64,000 nt of DNA from Vicia villosa (GCF_029867415.1 NW_026705226.1:434001-498000), one strand, 5' to 3'. Positions 1 through 10,960 are shown, numbered from the stretch's first letter. Made by a program: numbers and translations. The notes: generated from the sequence alone by a model not told the origin.

Positions 1-378
1 CTGTTGCTAAATAATAAATCGTAGCTAAAACAGTCGTTAATTCAGTAATTAAATTATAAAAACTGTCACTAAATTGCAATAGCAACCAAAAATGTGGATG
101 AAAATTTTTAGGAATGTCATTCTTTAAAAAAATATTTAAAAACTAAATCAAATTTGAGATATTTAGGAGGACTGTAAACATAATTAACTTTTTATAATAT
201 GTTTTTATAAAATTAATTAAATGTGATTGAAATATAATCTAATCATTTAACATGTTTTACTTTCAATTTTTTAATTTTAATTTGATATTACCTAAACCCT
301 AATATATTATATTTTACTTGCAAAACAATAATATTTTATTCAACTTTTACTATTTAACAATATACTATGGATTGGCAG
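1..378 (+). other. 3' part of intron 3 of GDSL copy A
   Basis: AT-rich non-coding sequence matching 12533-12910, the 3' part of intron 3 in the complete paralogue, base for base with few differences. It ends in the acceptor cag just before exon 4. The first ~186 bases are the right half of a MITE-like insertion seen whole in copy B (12431-12718). The window opens inside this intron. Confidence 0.85.
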
Positions 379-909
379 GATTTATATGCACTAGGAGCAA
401 GGAAGATTGGTGTGTCAACATTACCTCCTATAGGTTGTATGCCTATAGTCATCACTTTCTATGGTTTTCCCTACAACACATGTGTAGAAAAAATAAACGA
501 TGTTGCTATTGACTTCAATAAAAAACTCAATCTCACTTCAACGAAATTGCTAAAAAAGTTTTCAGACCTTAAACTGATCATCCTTGATATCTACCAACCT
601 CTCTATAAACTTAGCACCAAACCTTCTGATTATGGTAATAAATATAATTATGTTAAACCTATAAACTTTTCTTATTTATGGCTTATATTAATTAAAAACT
701 ACATTTTTGCAGGATTTTCGGAATCTAGGAAGGCTTGTTGTGGGACAGGATTAGTAGAAGTTACTTTTGCATGCAATTCAATATCTATAGGAACATGTGC
801 TAATGCATCGGAATATGTATTTTGGGATAGTTTTCATCCCACACAAGCTACACACAAGTATTTGATTGATCATTTGACTCCTGATTTAATCTCTTTTATA
901 CAAACTTAA
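379..909 (+). CDS. GDSL esterase/lipase copy A, exons 4-5 (5' part outside window)
   Basis: Partial gene. Exon 4 is 379-634 and exon 5 is 713-909, separated by a 78-bp GT-AG intron (635-712). The exon lengths (256 and 197 bp) and splice phases equal those of complete copy B. The encoded part carries the [16 protein letters not shown] block and the C-terminal catalytic Asp-His block ([10 protein letters not shown]), ending at TAA 907-909. GDSL enzymes are secreted or extracellular serine hydrolases acting on ester bonds of lipids, cutin precursors or other esters; the substrate here is unknown. Seen differences from copy B include Pro to Ser before the DLKL segment and Leu to Ser at the start of exon 5. 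Exons 1-3 would lie left of the window, so functionality cannot be judged, but nothing visible is broken. Uninterrupted translation through the short intron is fortuitous. Confidence 0.88.
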   Translation, partial: DLYALGARKIGVSTLPPIGCMPIVITFYGFPYNTCVEKINDVAIDFNKKLNLTSTKLLKKFSDLKLIILDIYQPLYKLSTKPSDYGNKYNYVKPINFSYLWLILIKNYIFAGFSESRKACCGTGLVEVTFACNSISIGTCANASEYVFWDSFHPTQATHKYLIDHLTPDLISFIQT

Positions 910-1185
910 TCAATTCCTCATCGGCTTCTTAGAGTGTCTTTAATATGTATCACTTTAACAAAATAAAGCTGTCTTAAATATTAGTTATTACTCTACTACT
1001 TCATAAAAAATAATGCCATGTATCGTGTTACTATTTTAATGCAATATTAGTTAAGTTGTTTCAAATTTATTCTATAATTAAAATTGTGTACACCGGTTTT
1101 TAGTTACCTCTTTTTCAAGAGGCTCCAACTTGATTATCAACCAAAATCTTAAATTCATGTTACCTTCGAATTCGGGAAACAACAA
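910..1185 (+). other. 3' flank of GDSL copy A
   Basis: AT-rich sequence after the stop codon, including AATAAA-like strings near 960-966 that could serve polyadenylation. Matches 13442-13717 behind copy B. The last five bases, AACAA (1181-1185), are the target-site duplication of the adjoining copia element. Confidence 0.6.
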
Positions 1186-1675
1186 TGTTGTGAAAACCGA
1201 TACCAATAACAAAGTATAATAGGGAATTAGAGAGGAGAAGAAGAACACAAGAATTGGTTATAACTGCTATTCTTTCACTTTCTCTTAAAACAAGATTACA
1301 AGTTTACAAGAATAACAAATAACCTCTCTCACCCTAAATCAGGATTTGCAGCTTAGCAATGATGAGAGACTAGTATGCTATTTATAATAAAACCTAACAT
1401 ACTAACTAATGGGCTTTTTCAGCAAGGCCCATTACACAAGCCAACTTAATACACAAGCTAACTTAACAAATTAGGGTTTAAACACTAAAACCTAATTTAA
1501 CATGCTAACCACCCTAGCATCTTCGACATCTGCATGCTAGACCCATCTTCGACTATAGCATGCACACTTCGACACCAGCATGTGAACAACCTTCGACTTC
1601 ATGCTAAACTCTCTCGAACTGTCGAACCAAGAAGCTACCCTTTGGCTATACTAGAGTTCGATCCAATATCTCACA
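1186..1675 (-). repeat. 3' LTR of copia A
   Basis: 490-bp LTR beginning TGTTGTG and ending CTCACA on the plus strand (TG...CA ends). It is the same length as both LTRs of copia B. On the minus strand U3 carries several GTCGAAG motifs, and a TATA-like element (plus strand ctatttataat, near 1378-1388) precedes the presumed transcription start. Confidence 0.88.
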
Positions 1676-1690
1676 AATCTCCACCTTGGA
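1676..1690 (-). other. Polypurine tract of copia A
   Basis: On the minus strand the sequence CCAAGGTGGAGATT lies directly before the LTR start TGTGAGATATTGG. This is the position and composition expected of the second-strand primer of plant copia elements. Confidence 0.75.
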
Positions 1691-1718
1691 TCTAACTCTG
1701 CAACATCAAGGGAACAAA

Positions 1719-4700
1719 CTAGCTTTCTTCATGCAGCTTTATCAACTGCATACAGTGGAAAAACTTGCAACTCGGCAATGTCTTGGTGATCATATCAGCA
1801 ACATTGTCTTCAGTCGAAACCTTCAGCACTTGGACTTCTCCATGCTCGATTACTCCTCTGACGAAATGCAGCCTCACATCAATGTGCTTAGTTCGCTCAT
1901 GATAGGCTGAATTCTTCGACAGGTGTATTGCACTTTGACTATCACATTTAACAGTGATACCTTGACCTTGAAGTTTCAGCTCCTTTGCAAAACCTTCAAG
2001 CCACAATGCTTCTTTCACAGCTTCAGTGAGAGCAATATATTCCGCTTCAGTGGTTGATAGAGCAACAACCTTCTGAAGAGTTGCTTTCCAACTAATTGAT
2101 GTGCCAAACATAGTGAAAACATATCCAGAAATAGACTTTCTAGAATCCATACAACCTGCATAATCAGAGTCGACATATCCTTCGATTGCTGCTTTACTAT
2201 CTTCACCCAAGGCTCCACCATAAATTAAGACTCTGTTCAGAGATCCATTTATGTACCTTAAAATCCACTTCAATGCTTGCCAGTGAGCCTTTCCAGGATT
2301 CGCCATGTACCTGCTTACAAGACTTACTGCGTATGCTATGTCGGGTCTAGTACAGACCATAGCATACATCAAAGAACCGACTATATTAGCATATGGGATG
2401 CTATTCATATAGGCTCTTTCAACATCAGTACTGAGACACTGATCAATACTTAGCTTGAATTGAAGGTTTGTTGGAGTCACAACTGGCTTCGAATTCGACA
2501 TACCAAACTTTTCAAGAATCTTCCGTAGATATGCCTCTTGAGATAAGCATATCTTCGACTTCTTTCTATCTCTCGGAATGTCAATTCCAAGAATCCTGGA
2601 AGCAGCTCCCAGATCCTTCATATCGAACTCCTTATTGAGTTCAGCCTTCACCCTCATCACATCTTCAACACTGTTGCTTGCTATGAGAATATCATCCACA
2701 TAAAGCAACAAAATAACAAATGAATTACCAGGTCGAAATCTGAAGTAAACGCAGTGGTCGAACTGACTTCTAATGAAACTTATGCGTGCCATGAACTTGT
2801 CGAATCTCCTATTCCACTGTCGAGGAGATTGTTTCAGCCCATACAAAGATCTCTTTAACTTGCACACATAATCTTCCTTCCCCTTTTTGACATACCCTTC
2901 AGGTTGCCTCATCAGGATCGTTTCATCTAGATCACCATACAAGAACGCAGTCTTCACATCCATCTGTTCTAGTTCAAGATCGAACTTTGCCACCATGGCA
3001 AGCAACATTCGAATGGACCTATGCTTCACAACAGGAGAAAACACATCATTGAAGTCGACACCTTCTTTCTGAGTGAAACCCCTTGCAACTAACCTTGCTT
3101 TGTATCTTTTCGACGTCACTCCTTCAATTCCTTCCTTAACTTTGAAAATCCATTTACAGTTGACTAACCTTTCCCCAGCAGGTTTCTTGATCAGTTCCCA
3201 AGTATGATTATCATGAAGAGATTTCATCTCATCATCCATGACCGTCAGCCATTCAGTCTTATTTCGACTCCTCATAACTTCCTTATAGTCTCTAGGTTCT
3301 TCGTCTAGAACCTCACTTGCAGAGATTAAGGCATAAGCTGTAAGATATGCATATCCAAGTCTCTGAGGTGGCTTGATGACTCTTCTCGACCTATCTCTCG
3401 ACAATAGGTAGTCATCGTCAGTTTCCTCAACTTCAGCATCTTCTGCTTCTTCTTCGACTTCATCTGGGATATGCAATTCAGCATCAACGTGCTCCACCTC
3501 AACAGGAATCTCTACCTGTTCCAGCTCTTCGTCAGATGTTTCTGTACTTCGACCAACATCATCAGTTTTCTTAAAAGCCATTTCAGCTTCATTGAAAACT
3601 ACATCTCGACTGGTGATACACCTCCTGTGACCTGGCTCTAGGCACCCTAGCCTATAAGCTTTGACTCCTTTAGGGTATCCCATGAACATGCATTTCAGAG
3701 CTCTAGGTTCGACCTTGTCTTGCCTAATGTGAGCATAGGCTACGCAGCCAAATACTCTCAGTTTGTCGAGATCTGGTGGATGTCCCGACCAAACTTCTTC
3801 AGGTGTCTTCATATCTAACGCTGTCGAAGGACATCTGTTTATCAGATATGTTGCTGTCGAAACAGCCTCAGCCCAGAACACCTTCTTTAACCCCGCACTA
3901 GTCAACATGCATCTGACTCTCTCCAAAATAGTTCGATTAAATCTTTCAGCCGAACCATTTTGCTGTGGAGTATCTGTAGTAGTTCTGTGCCTTGCAATAC
4001 CAGAGGCAGCACAAAAACTGTCGAATGCCTCATTGCAAAATTCAAGGCCATTGTCGGTTCTCAACCTCTTGACCTTCCTGCCAGTCTGATTTTCAACCAG
4101 AGTCTTCCAACTTTTGAAATTCTCAAAAGTTTCATCCTTAGTCTTCTGGATGAATACCCATAATTTTCTGGAATAATCATCTACTATGGATAGAAAATAC
4201 CTTGCTCCTGAATGTGATGCACACCTTGCAGGCCCCCAAAGATCAGCATGGATGTAATCAAGTGATTCATGTGTTCTTTGTTTGCCTTTGTTGAACTTCA
4301 CTCTGCAAGATTTTCCAAGTACACAGGGTTCACAAAACTTCAGCTTTTCGACTTTGTCTCCACCAAGCAGATTTTGTTTCCCTAATTCGACCAAACCCCT
4401 TTCACTGACATGGCCCAATCTCATGTGCCAGATTTCTGTCTTCGACAAAGGTTTCGTGGATGCAACATTTGTCGAACCACTTACAACTTCAGCCTCAAGG
4501 GTATACAAGCCTTGTTTCTTCACGCCTCTCAAGACTTCCTTCGAACCCTTCATGACTTTTAGGATACTTTTCTCTCCTTGGAAAACATATCCTTTCTTGT
4601 CGAATTCACCAAGAGAAAGCAGATTTCTCTTCAAATCAGGAACATACCCGACTTCAGTCAATAACCTTATTGACTCATCATGGAGCTTGAATCTAACAGA

Positions 4701-5168
4701 TCCAATACCTGCAATCTTGCAAGCCTTGTTGTTTCCCAGCAATACTGATTCACCATCTTGATCACATAATTCCTTGAACAAGTCTTTGTTTGGAGTCATG
4801 TGCCAAGTGCAACCTGAATCCATAATCCACTCTCTTCTCCAGTCACTGCTTGAAACCATAAGAACATCAGATGATTCAAAATCATCTTGAACAATGGCTG
4901 CATTGCCATTATCCTTACCTCCATGATCTTTCAGGCGTTCAGGGCACACCTTTCTTGTGTGACCCTCCTTCTTACAATGATAGCATCGAATGCCAGATGC
5001 TTCGCCACTGTAAGACTTCGACTGGCATTTGCCCTTCTTGTCGAACTTACCATTCTTTCGCAAGAATTTTCCTTTAACGGACAAACCTTCACCAACAGTC
5101 GAAGGTTTATGCTCCTTTCGTTCATTCAAGTCCTTAGAATACAAGGCTGATTGAACTTCTTCAAACTT
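1719..5168 (-). pseudogene. Copia A gag(3' end)-pol polyprotein, open frame but 5'-truncated
   Basis: One uninterrupted frame of about 1140 codons remains. In N-to-C order it contains a CCHC zinc knuckle (CYHCKKEGHTRKVC), an aspartic protease with the DSG active site (WIMDSGCTWHM), an integrase with HHCC zinc finger (HMRLGH...CEPC) and DDE residues (HADLWGP, RTDNGLEF, NGSAERFNRT), a reverse transcriptase with YVDD (LLYVDDILIAS), and an RNase H ending in the copia signature ALSTTEAEYIAL and the TKHIDVRLHFVR segment. The order PR-INT-RT-RH defines Ty1/copia. The N-terminal gag and the 5' LTR are gone, so the element cannot move by itself although its enzyme frame is cleaner than that of full-length copia B. 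Confidence 0.88.
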
Positions 5169-5668
5169 CTACAAGGCTGAATTAAAGTCTTTGACAGAAT
5201 GAATCAAGTCACTAACAGAATGAATCAAGTAATGGAAAAAATGAATCAAGTATTGCAAATAGAATGAATCAAGTAATTGACAAAATGAATCAAAGCTTGA
5301 ATCAAGTGAAACGGTCTTGGTTCATTTAATCGATTCATAGAACTATTGAATCAAGTAAAAAATAGCTTACTTTAGTCAACACTTCAAAAATGCATGGAAA
5401 ATTACTATTTTCATGTGTGTGATGAGATGTCATCGAGGAAACTTAAAATTACGATAAACAACAATACGCAAATCATAAAATAATGAAATAAATAATAATA
5501 TATTTTAGGGTAATTCAATGGGCGCCAACTGTACTTGTTGTGAGTACAATAGTATGAGCTCTACATGACGTAATTCATGCAAAAGTCATATGTCACTAAT
5601 TTGTAATGAATATGACCTTTAACTCAACCCTAAAGGTTAAGGTTGAGATCTATTGTATTCCTTATAAG
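5169..5668. repeat. Unassigned DNA with degenerate AATGAATCAAGT repeats
   Basis: Between the copia A breakpoint and the CACTA element. Positions about 5196-5290 hold roughly seven degenerate copies of an AATGAATCAAGT-type unit. The remainder (5300-5668) is AT-rich, with a short copia-like string (acaaggctgaatt, 5170-5182) echoing the copia sequence just before the breakpoint. No gene seen. Confidence 0.5.
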
Positions 5669-6470
5669 CACTGCTAAAAAATTCGCTTTTAGTGACCGAT
5701 TTAGTGACCAAAAATTTTTGGTCACTGTAGTGACCATATTAGCCACCAAAATTTTATATTCATGAGCAAATTTTAAGAGGTCACTAAAATAAATCACCCA
5801 CCAATTTAGAAACCAAGCTACGAGCTCCGAGCTACAAGCTACACCGAAATTTTGGTCACTATAGTGGCCGAATTAGCAACCAAAATTTAATATTCATGAG
5901 CCAATTTTAAGTGGCCACTAAATCGGTCACAAAAAATATTTTTATATACAATTTAATTTTTATATATAAATTAGAGACCGAAATTTTGGTCACTAATATG
6001 TTTTGTTTTCTTTTTTTATTTTTAATCCTCTTTATTATTTTACTATTTCCTTTCCATTTTTTTTAAAGATTTTAATTCTCTTTCAAATTTAAATTTTTAC
6101 TAAATTTTTCTTATTTTTATTGTTTTAACATATATATTTATAAAAAACTACATGAATATTTGTTTAAATATAAAATATAACAATAGTTGTTAAGTGGTGT
6201 AGAGGCAAGTTGTCATTAAAATACACGGAGGTCACAAGTTTATTTTATGAAAAAGAACACTAAAATCGGTCTCTAAAATCGGTCACAGAATTCGGTCACA
6301 AATTCGGTCTCTAAATTTCGGTCACTAAATTTGTCGCAAAAGCTTAGCGACTAGCACTTTTTCAACCGAAAAGTAATGGTCGCTAAATCGGTCTCTAAAC
6401 GTTTTAGTGACCAATTTTTAAGTTTTTTCGATCTCTAATTCGGTCACTAAAAATGAATTTTTTAGTAGTG
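5669..6470. mobile_element. Non-autonomous CACTA (CMC/EnSpm) transposon
   Basis: 802-bp element starting CACTGCTAAAAAATTC and ending GAATTTTTTAGTAGTG, i.e. CACTA-type terminal inverted repeats differing at a few positions. It is flanked by a perfect 3-bp duplication AAG (5666-5668 and 6471-6473), the size typical of CACTA elements. Subterminal DNA is packed with both orientations of the motif TTTAGTGACC / GGTCACTAAA, as expected for transposase-binding arrays. No transposase frame is present. The right part recurs at 62441-62996. Confidence 0.88.
6189..6246 (+). other. tRNA/SINE-like box A-box B relic inside the CACTA element
   Basis: The stretch TTAAGTGGTGTAGAGGCAAG resembles a tRNA-derived box A. 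About 40 bases further, GGAGGTCACAAGTTTATTTT aligns loosely with a T-loop/box B (AGGTCRCGGGTTCRANTCC type). It cannot fold as a tRNA and is probably an old SINE relic carried as passenger DNA. The same block is present at about 62708-62765. Confidence 0.3.
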
Positions 6471-6918
6471 AAGGTTGAAAGTGATTCGACCGAGTTAGAT
6501 AATACTAAACGGACCTAAGTTACAATATTTATGACAGTTCAATTATATTTATCATGAAAAAATGATTTTTAAAATGAAAAAAAAAATATTTTAAAAAATA
6601 AGGATAGATTATGCATGTAAATCTTAATTTTATTGATTAAATTAATGAACAATTCATTAAGTTTTTAACTAATAAGTGACTAATATAATTAATAAATTCA
6701 CATAATAATTTTAAATATAATAAAATTCTAAAATATTTCAACAATTTATATCTCAATTGTTGTTGCTCACTTGCAACTTTTCTTACTTTTTAGTAATTCA
6801 ACAATTTATATCTCAAAATGATTGTTGTTCATTTGTAACTTTTGTAATTTTTTTTTTATTGCTGGTACTGAAAAAACTTTGATGGTGGTAGCATGGTTGT
6901 CAGATAAGTTAAGGATAC
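6471..6918 (+). other. GDSL upstream block, part 1
   Basis: AT-rich non-coding DNA between the CACTA and hAT elements, ending with the AAGGATAC target duplication (6911-6918). It matches 62997-63436 near the right edge, and its distal part resembles 25300-25500 and 29000-29260. It is therefore part of the conserved far-upstream DNA of the GDSL repeats, not a gene. Confidence 0.7.
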
Positions 6919-9623
6919 TAGGGGTGGACAACACAACACCACCCGACAATACCCGACCGAACCGAATGAAAAAATAAGCGCCGGGTCGGATTGTAACGGG
7001 TCTGCGGGTTGGGCGGGTGAAAGGGGTGGTTATAATAGGGTAAAGATGGTCGGGTTCGGATGGATTATTTGGGCCCGTCGGACCCCGCACCCGACCGAAG
7101 TTGTTTTTATTCTTATTATTATTTAATAATAATTAATATGAATGGCCCATTAATATGTAAAATGATATGCCCAGCAGCCCAATCCATTAACTCTGCTTTG
7201 TCAATTAACACAAAACTTTCCCTAACCCTAAACACAATACAACACAGCGCCTTTCATTCATCTCCAATTCTCCATCCATGGCTTCAAACCCTAGCTGTCG
7301 TCGCCACCACCATCAACACGCCGTCGTCGCCACCACCATCCACACCTTTCCTTCCTCAACCTAACATTGTCACAACTCACAATAATCTCAAGCTTTCTCT
7401 TTCTAATTTCACGAAATCACAAACCTCTCAACCTCAACCTTTAAAGTCCAAAATCACGAAATCAGCTTTCAAAATCACGACAATCATTCAACCACAAGCC
7501 TCAACCTTCAACATCCGGTTGTCAGCACCCATCGTTCATGTTAAAACTGTGTATTTAGAGTAGTGATTTTGCTTTTCGTTCTCTCCATTGGTGATTTAGA
7601 GTTTAATGTGTTATTTCTTATCATATTTTCAGATAAATCAAGAGAAGAGATGTTTTCGACGAACTTATGCAACTCAGGTGGTTAGTCTTAGCCTAATTTG
7701 TTATTTCTTAAGTGCTTCAGTAGTTGTAAGTTGTAACACATTAAACACATAAACTTATTACTGCTTGCACTGCTTTATAACCTGAAACTTATCTGCTTTA
7801 TGTGTGTTTAATGTGTTTGAACTACTGCTTGCTTACAATAAAATAGTTGGATTGCTACTGACTTTAAATCTTGATGGCTACTGTACTGACTTTCATAGAG
7901 AGCTTACTTGACTTTGTGGGGGGTGTTTTGGCAGGTCATAGAGAGCTCATTTGAAGACTAAAGGAAGTAATATACAACATCAAACCTGATAAATTTTTGG
8001 TAAGTTATTGAACTTTAGACCATTTAATTCAGAATTTTCAATTGTACTGAATTACTTTTATTGATATGCAGTGTTGTGTAATTAGTCAGTAACTTTTTTT
8101 GTTATATGCAAGGAGTTCGAGATATGCAAGGAGTGCGAGATATGCAAGGAGTTCATGAAAATACGCAAAATAACGGTATGTTTAGGCTAAGTTTTATTCA
8201 TGATTAGGTGTATGTGAATTATGTGATGGCCTGTCATTTACTATATGCTTGTTGAAACTACATGCTGTTAGGGGTTGTTCACCACACTAAGCTAAGCAAA
8301 TGATGTCTAGATATCTAACATTAAAAAAAATTAATTATAACAAACTTCATTGAATATAATATTTAGATTTACCTTAAAAGTTGTGAATACTAAATACTGG
8401 ACCCTTGAAAATATTTTGCTTTTAGTTGGATATATACTAAGAGCTTACGAGAAAAGCCACAGACAAATCTTTACTCTAGCACACAGGAGTACATTATCAA
8501 AAATTATGAGCCTCGAGTAAAAAGAAACTATAAAAAATATAAAAATGGAGACAAAAGGAAAGATGATAGCATAGGATAGTATTGATTCCTTAAAGAAACT
8601 ATGTACATATTTGTGATCTTGTGGATCCTTGCCAGCTTAATTCCCAATAGGAGGTGTTTCTAGATAGGTATCATGTGCATTAAAAACTGGAAAATTGCAT
8701 TATTATTATTAAGCACTTTTTTTAGTAGGAGTTTTGATACTAAACAATGGCTTGGGTTAGCATGATGTTGTGTTGATCAATTTGGTTAATCCCTCCACTA
8801 GTACATGTTAGTGAGTTAGTCACTATCTTAGTGGACCTTTTAGTACTGCAAATATATATTTATTATAGTGATCTTCTAATAAGATTAAAGTGATGTTATT
8901 TTTTATATGGATTAGTGCAATTTATGCCCTTTGAACTAAAATTAATTTAAATTTGTTTTGGTTAAGATTCATTCAATGTTTAGAAGAAGGAGCTTGTCTT
9001 AAAGGGAAAGAGGAAGGAATTTGATGCTGGACCAGGAAGTTGTGATGATGGACATGAATTGAAAGTTATGTTGATTGTGTTATTATGTAGCTTGTGAAGC
9101 TTATTTGTTAAATTGTAATGAACTTGATGTTAGATAATTTTTGTTGCTTGAACAGTTGAACTTGATGCAGCAGAATTTGGTTCAGTTTTAAATTATGTGA
9201 AATCAAAGACTATGGTGAATTTGAATTTAATCAGAATGTCAAGTCTGAATTCAAATATTTATGGCAATTTTTTTAAGTAAATTATTGTAAAGATAAGGCC
9301 CACATTCATCTTAAAATTTAACAATAGATATGTGAAACAAATAAGGCCCAATTTAACAATTATAGATAGATTTTTAATCTAAATATAAAAAATTAGAAAA
9401 AAAACTATTGGATTTTGTTATTTGGGCTAGATTTTGAATTGGTCCAACAATAGTTGATATCCGAATTTACCCGGCCCAGTTACCCGATCCGGATGAAACT
9501 GAACCCGAATATAACCGGTCCAAATGTAGCATTCATATGGGCCACACCTTGTCACCCGAGGGTTGGGCCGGATTGGTGTTTTGGGCCCGAATCCGACCCT
9601 ACCCGACCGCTTGTCCACCCCTA
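6919..9623. mobile_element. Non-autonomous hAT-like DNA transposon (2.7 kb)
   Basis: 2705-bp insertion bounded by the inverted repeat TAGGGGTGGACAA / TTGTCCACCCCTA and by perfect 8-bp duplications AAGGATAC (6911-6918, 9624-9631), the hallmark of hAT transposons. Subterminal DNA is rich in ACCCGACC/GGGTCGG motifs at both ends. The uninterrupted pre-insertion site occurs in the paralogous block at 63429-63436. Inside is a gene-like 5' region (many CTAACCCTAAAC strings, then an ATG context at 7278) and introns-like AT-rich DNA, but no recognisable transposase. A 423-bp frame from an ATG at 7141 to 7563 is low-complexity Ser/Thr/Pro-rich and matches nothing I know. It is probably an internally deleted derivative. 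Confidence 0.9.
8110..8152 (+). repeat. Short tandem repeat inside hAT element
   Basis: Three imperfect copies of ATATGCAAGGAGTTCGAG-type units (about 18 bp) in a row. Too short to interpret functionally. Confidence 0.6.
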
Positions 9624-9631
9624 AAGGATAC

Positions 9632-9868
9632 AGTACCGAAACTAATTACTGTTTTCATTGATGGATATGAATAAATTTTAAAGTGACAAATCGAACCTGT
9701 AACTGATAAAGCATCTCGAAAATATCATATCATAAATTGCTTTCTACATATACATCAAAACCACTGTACCAACCAATAAACAATCATCATGTTTAGAATC
9801 GAACCTGTAACCGATAAAGCATCTCCAAATTATCATCATGTTTAGAATGTATTTTATTTTTATTGGAC

Positions 9869-9871
<3 letters not shown>
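9632..9871 (+). other. GDSL upstream block, part 2
   Basis: Continues the upstream block after the hAT insertion and matches 63437-63789. It carries an internal direct repeat (AATCGAACCTGTAACCGATAAAGCATCT, occurring near 9690 and 9799). The right-edge paralogue has extra sequence (GACTTGATACAATAAG and a duplicated ATATCATATCGAGACC segment), so both copies have been edited since duplication. Confidence 0.7.
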
Positions 9872-9953
<82 letters not shown>

Positions 9954-9976
9954 GTATATATATATGTATATATATA

Positions 9977-10067
<91 letters not shown>
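9872..10067. repeat. TA microsatellite, ~196 bp
   Basis: Nearly pure (TA)n with occasional TATG and TCTA interruptions around 9915-9980. Apparent Tyr-Ile repeat frames through it on both strands are artefacts. A TA tract sits at the equivalent place in the paralogous blocks (63790-63863, and split around 25734-26144). Confidence 0.95.
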
Positions 10068-10072
<5 letters not shown>

Positions 10073-10953
10073 GGTTTGAGTTTATTTTTTTTAAAATGAA
10101 TAAATAGAACCCTATTCATAATGTCCATCCATAAATACCAATTAATTAACTTAACGTTCTATAAATAAAAAACTAAAAGAAATTAATCAATTAATGAAAT
10201 ATAAAATAAAATATATAAAAATAAAAGAAATATAAAATATAAATTAGAAAGAATTTGGGTGCAGCCAATGTACAAATCAAAAGAGATGTGTACAAGTACA
10301 ACTATATAAAAAAATTGTAAAATAAAAAAAATTATAAAGAATTTGGCCTTTTCATGAAGTGACTATGTTTAGTTTAAAAAGATTTTTATAAAAAAAGAAA
10401 GAAAAATAGAAGCAAACAAAGTGAACGAGAAAATAACTAGTTTTTTAATTCACATTTTATATTTGTAAATACTTTTTGATCTCAGTAATTTTTTATTTCT
10501 ATGAAATTAATTTGTGTTAAAACTAATCTTTGTAATATAGAAATCATTTGATTTGAGTCTTTATCACTAATATATTAGAGAGATTAAAATCAATATATTA
10601 TCTATCACAAGGATTAACTTATATATAAGCAATTTTATAAGAAATAAAACAAAATAATAATGACTAAAAGTAACATATAAAATGTATGAAAAACCAAAAT
10701 TTAAAAAAGTTATTAATTATTAATAAAAACAAAAATTATATATTTATAGAGGAAAACTATGTTTTTAAACTTTAAAAAAATTGTAAAGAGTATAGTGAGG
10801 AGTTAGTACTATTTGTAGAGGTCGTTTTCAAGATTTTTTTGGAAAAGCAAATATATACTGTTTTGAAGTTGTTGTCATGTTTACATTTATTATCATATTA
10901 AAGCTTGCAGTGTTATATGAATGTTACTAACATTATAGTTGAAGGACTAGTAC
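10068..10953 (+). other. Proximal upstream region of GDSL copy B
   Basis: AT-rich DNA between the TA tract and the core promoter. Related to 26430-27440 (copy C, forward) and to 27610-28720 (inverted). The segment AATGTACAAATCAAAAGAGATGTGTACAAG (10267-10296) is conserved in copy C, marking it as shared promoter-distal DNA. No ORF. Confidence 0.65.
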
Positions 10954-10960
10954 TATATAA
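10954..10960 (+). promoter_or_regulatory. TATA box of GDSL copy B
   Basis: TATATAA within TAGTACTATATAAAGACATGG, 58-64 bp upstream of the ATG at 11018. The same box and surrounding bases are kept in copy C (near 27428) and in the inverted copy (near 27655), supporting it as the core promoter. Confidence 0.7.

Larger units (their letters stand above)
1186..5168 (-). mobile_element. Copia A: 5'-truncated Ty1/copia element (Tnt1/Tork-like)
   Basis: Minus-strand LTR retrotransposon retaining its 3' LTR (1186-1675), polypurine tract, and everything from the gag zinc knuckle to RNase H. It breaks off at 5168 where sequence homologous to copia B (up to 17700) stops, so most of gag and the 5' LTR are missing. 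The flanking AACAA at 1181-1185 equals the target duplication on the far side of copia B, showing that A and B descend from one insertion that was later duplicated with its GDSL neighbour. Confidence 0.9.

Noticed and set aside
3763..5150. Plus-strand frames of 60-160 codons opposite the copia polyproteins
   Set aside because: Shadows of the well-supported minus-strand pol; the same shadows recur in B and C.
5505..5540. GGGCGCCAACTGT string resembling a gypsy primer-binding site
   Set aside because: No LTR end or internal gag adjoins it on either strand.
7060..7563. 167-codon plus-strand frame in the hAT element
   Set aside because: Starts inside transposon subterminal DNA, is low-complexity Ser/Thr/Pro-rich and matches no family I know; treated as passenger or UTR-like sequence.
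9793..10128. Tyr-Ile repeat proteins across TA tracts (also at 26065, 34668, 55845)
   Set aside because: Pure microsatellite artefacts open in both strands.
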